In this document: positions 22,416-22,463 of the stretch, piece after piece
Numbering within the stretch: the stretch's first letter is position 1
Layout: the number at the start of each line of letters is the position of its first letter
Origin: Pseudomonadota bacterium
Lineage (GTDB): Bacteria; Pseudomonadota; Alphaproteobacteria; Caulobacterales; Caulobacteraceae
DNA length: 22,463 nt
Direction of reading: 5' to 3'
Assembly: GCA_023409795.1 (NCBI GenBank)
Contig: JAEYQX010000070.1
Location: forward strand, 1-22,463
The notes under the pieces: generated by a model
What the model was told of the DNA's origin: nothing
Databases searched by the model: none
Seen by the model: the letters and a program-made list of their open reading frames with translations, nothing else
Made by a program: the position numbers and the translations under genes

Positions 22416-22463
<48 letters not shown>

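Overview
The window is high-GC chromosomal DNA from an alphaproteobacterium, most likely Caulobacterales and Brevundimonas-like. This rests on protein families restricted to or typical of that class (DUF1489, DUF2948, UPF0262), on a tRNA-His with no encoded G-1 and an A73 discriminator, and on the neighbourhood murA / DUF2948 / UPF0262 / infA / maf / short RNase E/G / yacG / tRNA-Phe. The genus is inference only. Most of the window is core genome. No phage, transposase, CRISPR array or toxin-antitoxin pair was seen.

Layout. 1-3511: tRNA-Tyr (-), then on the + strand an RlmB-type rRNA methyltransferase, a TerC/YjbE membrane protein and a secreted IPTL-CTERM surface-type protein of different base composition, which sits between two near-identical terminators. 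3533-7163 (-): methionyl-tRNA synthetase, a MATE exporter and a DUF1489 protein. 7282-11986 (-): three leucine-catabolism genes (methylcrotonyl-CoA carboxylase beta, methylglutaconyl-CoA hydratase, methylcrotonyl-CoA carboxylase alpha), interrupted and followed by two copies of a two-hairpin REP-like element. 12067-13821 (+): a cNMP-fold/patatin phospholipase divergent from the carboxylase genes. 13892-17094 (-): tRNA-His, an M48 lipoprotein protease, and an exbB-exbD-tonB operon whose TonB carries 15 consecutive prolines. 17549-22316 (-): tRNA-Phe and the tightly packed murA-to-yacG housekeeping cluster, headed by a small basic protein. 22416-end (+): tRNA-Thr(GGT), cut by the window edge.

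How the genes work together. MccB, LiuC and MccA should convert 3-methylcrotonyl-CoA to HMG-CoA; isovaleryl-CoA dehydrogenase and HMG-CoA lyase are not in view. ExbB/ExbD/TonB energise outer-membrane receptors. The murA cluster joins peptidoglycan precursor synthesis, translation initiation, nucleotide housecleaning, RNA processing and gyrase control through very short gaps and start/stop overlaps.

No wholly new multi-gene system is evident. The points most worth a second look are the IPTL-CTERM cassette with its duplicated terminators, the shared translation-start leader of liuB and liuC, the paired REP-like elements, the TonB polyproline tract, the altered cNMP phosphate-binding position in the patatin protein, and the absence of hisD from its usual place in the murA cluster.
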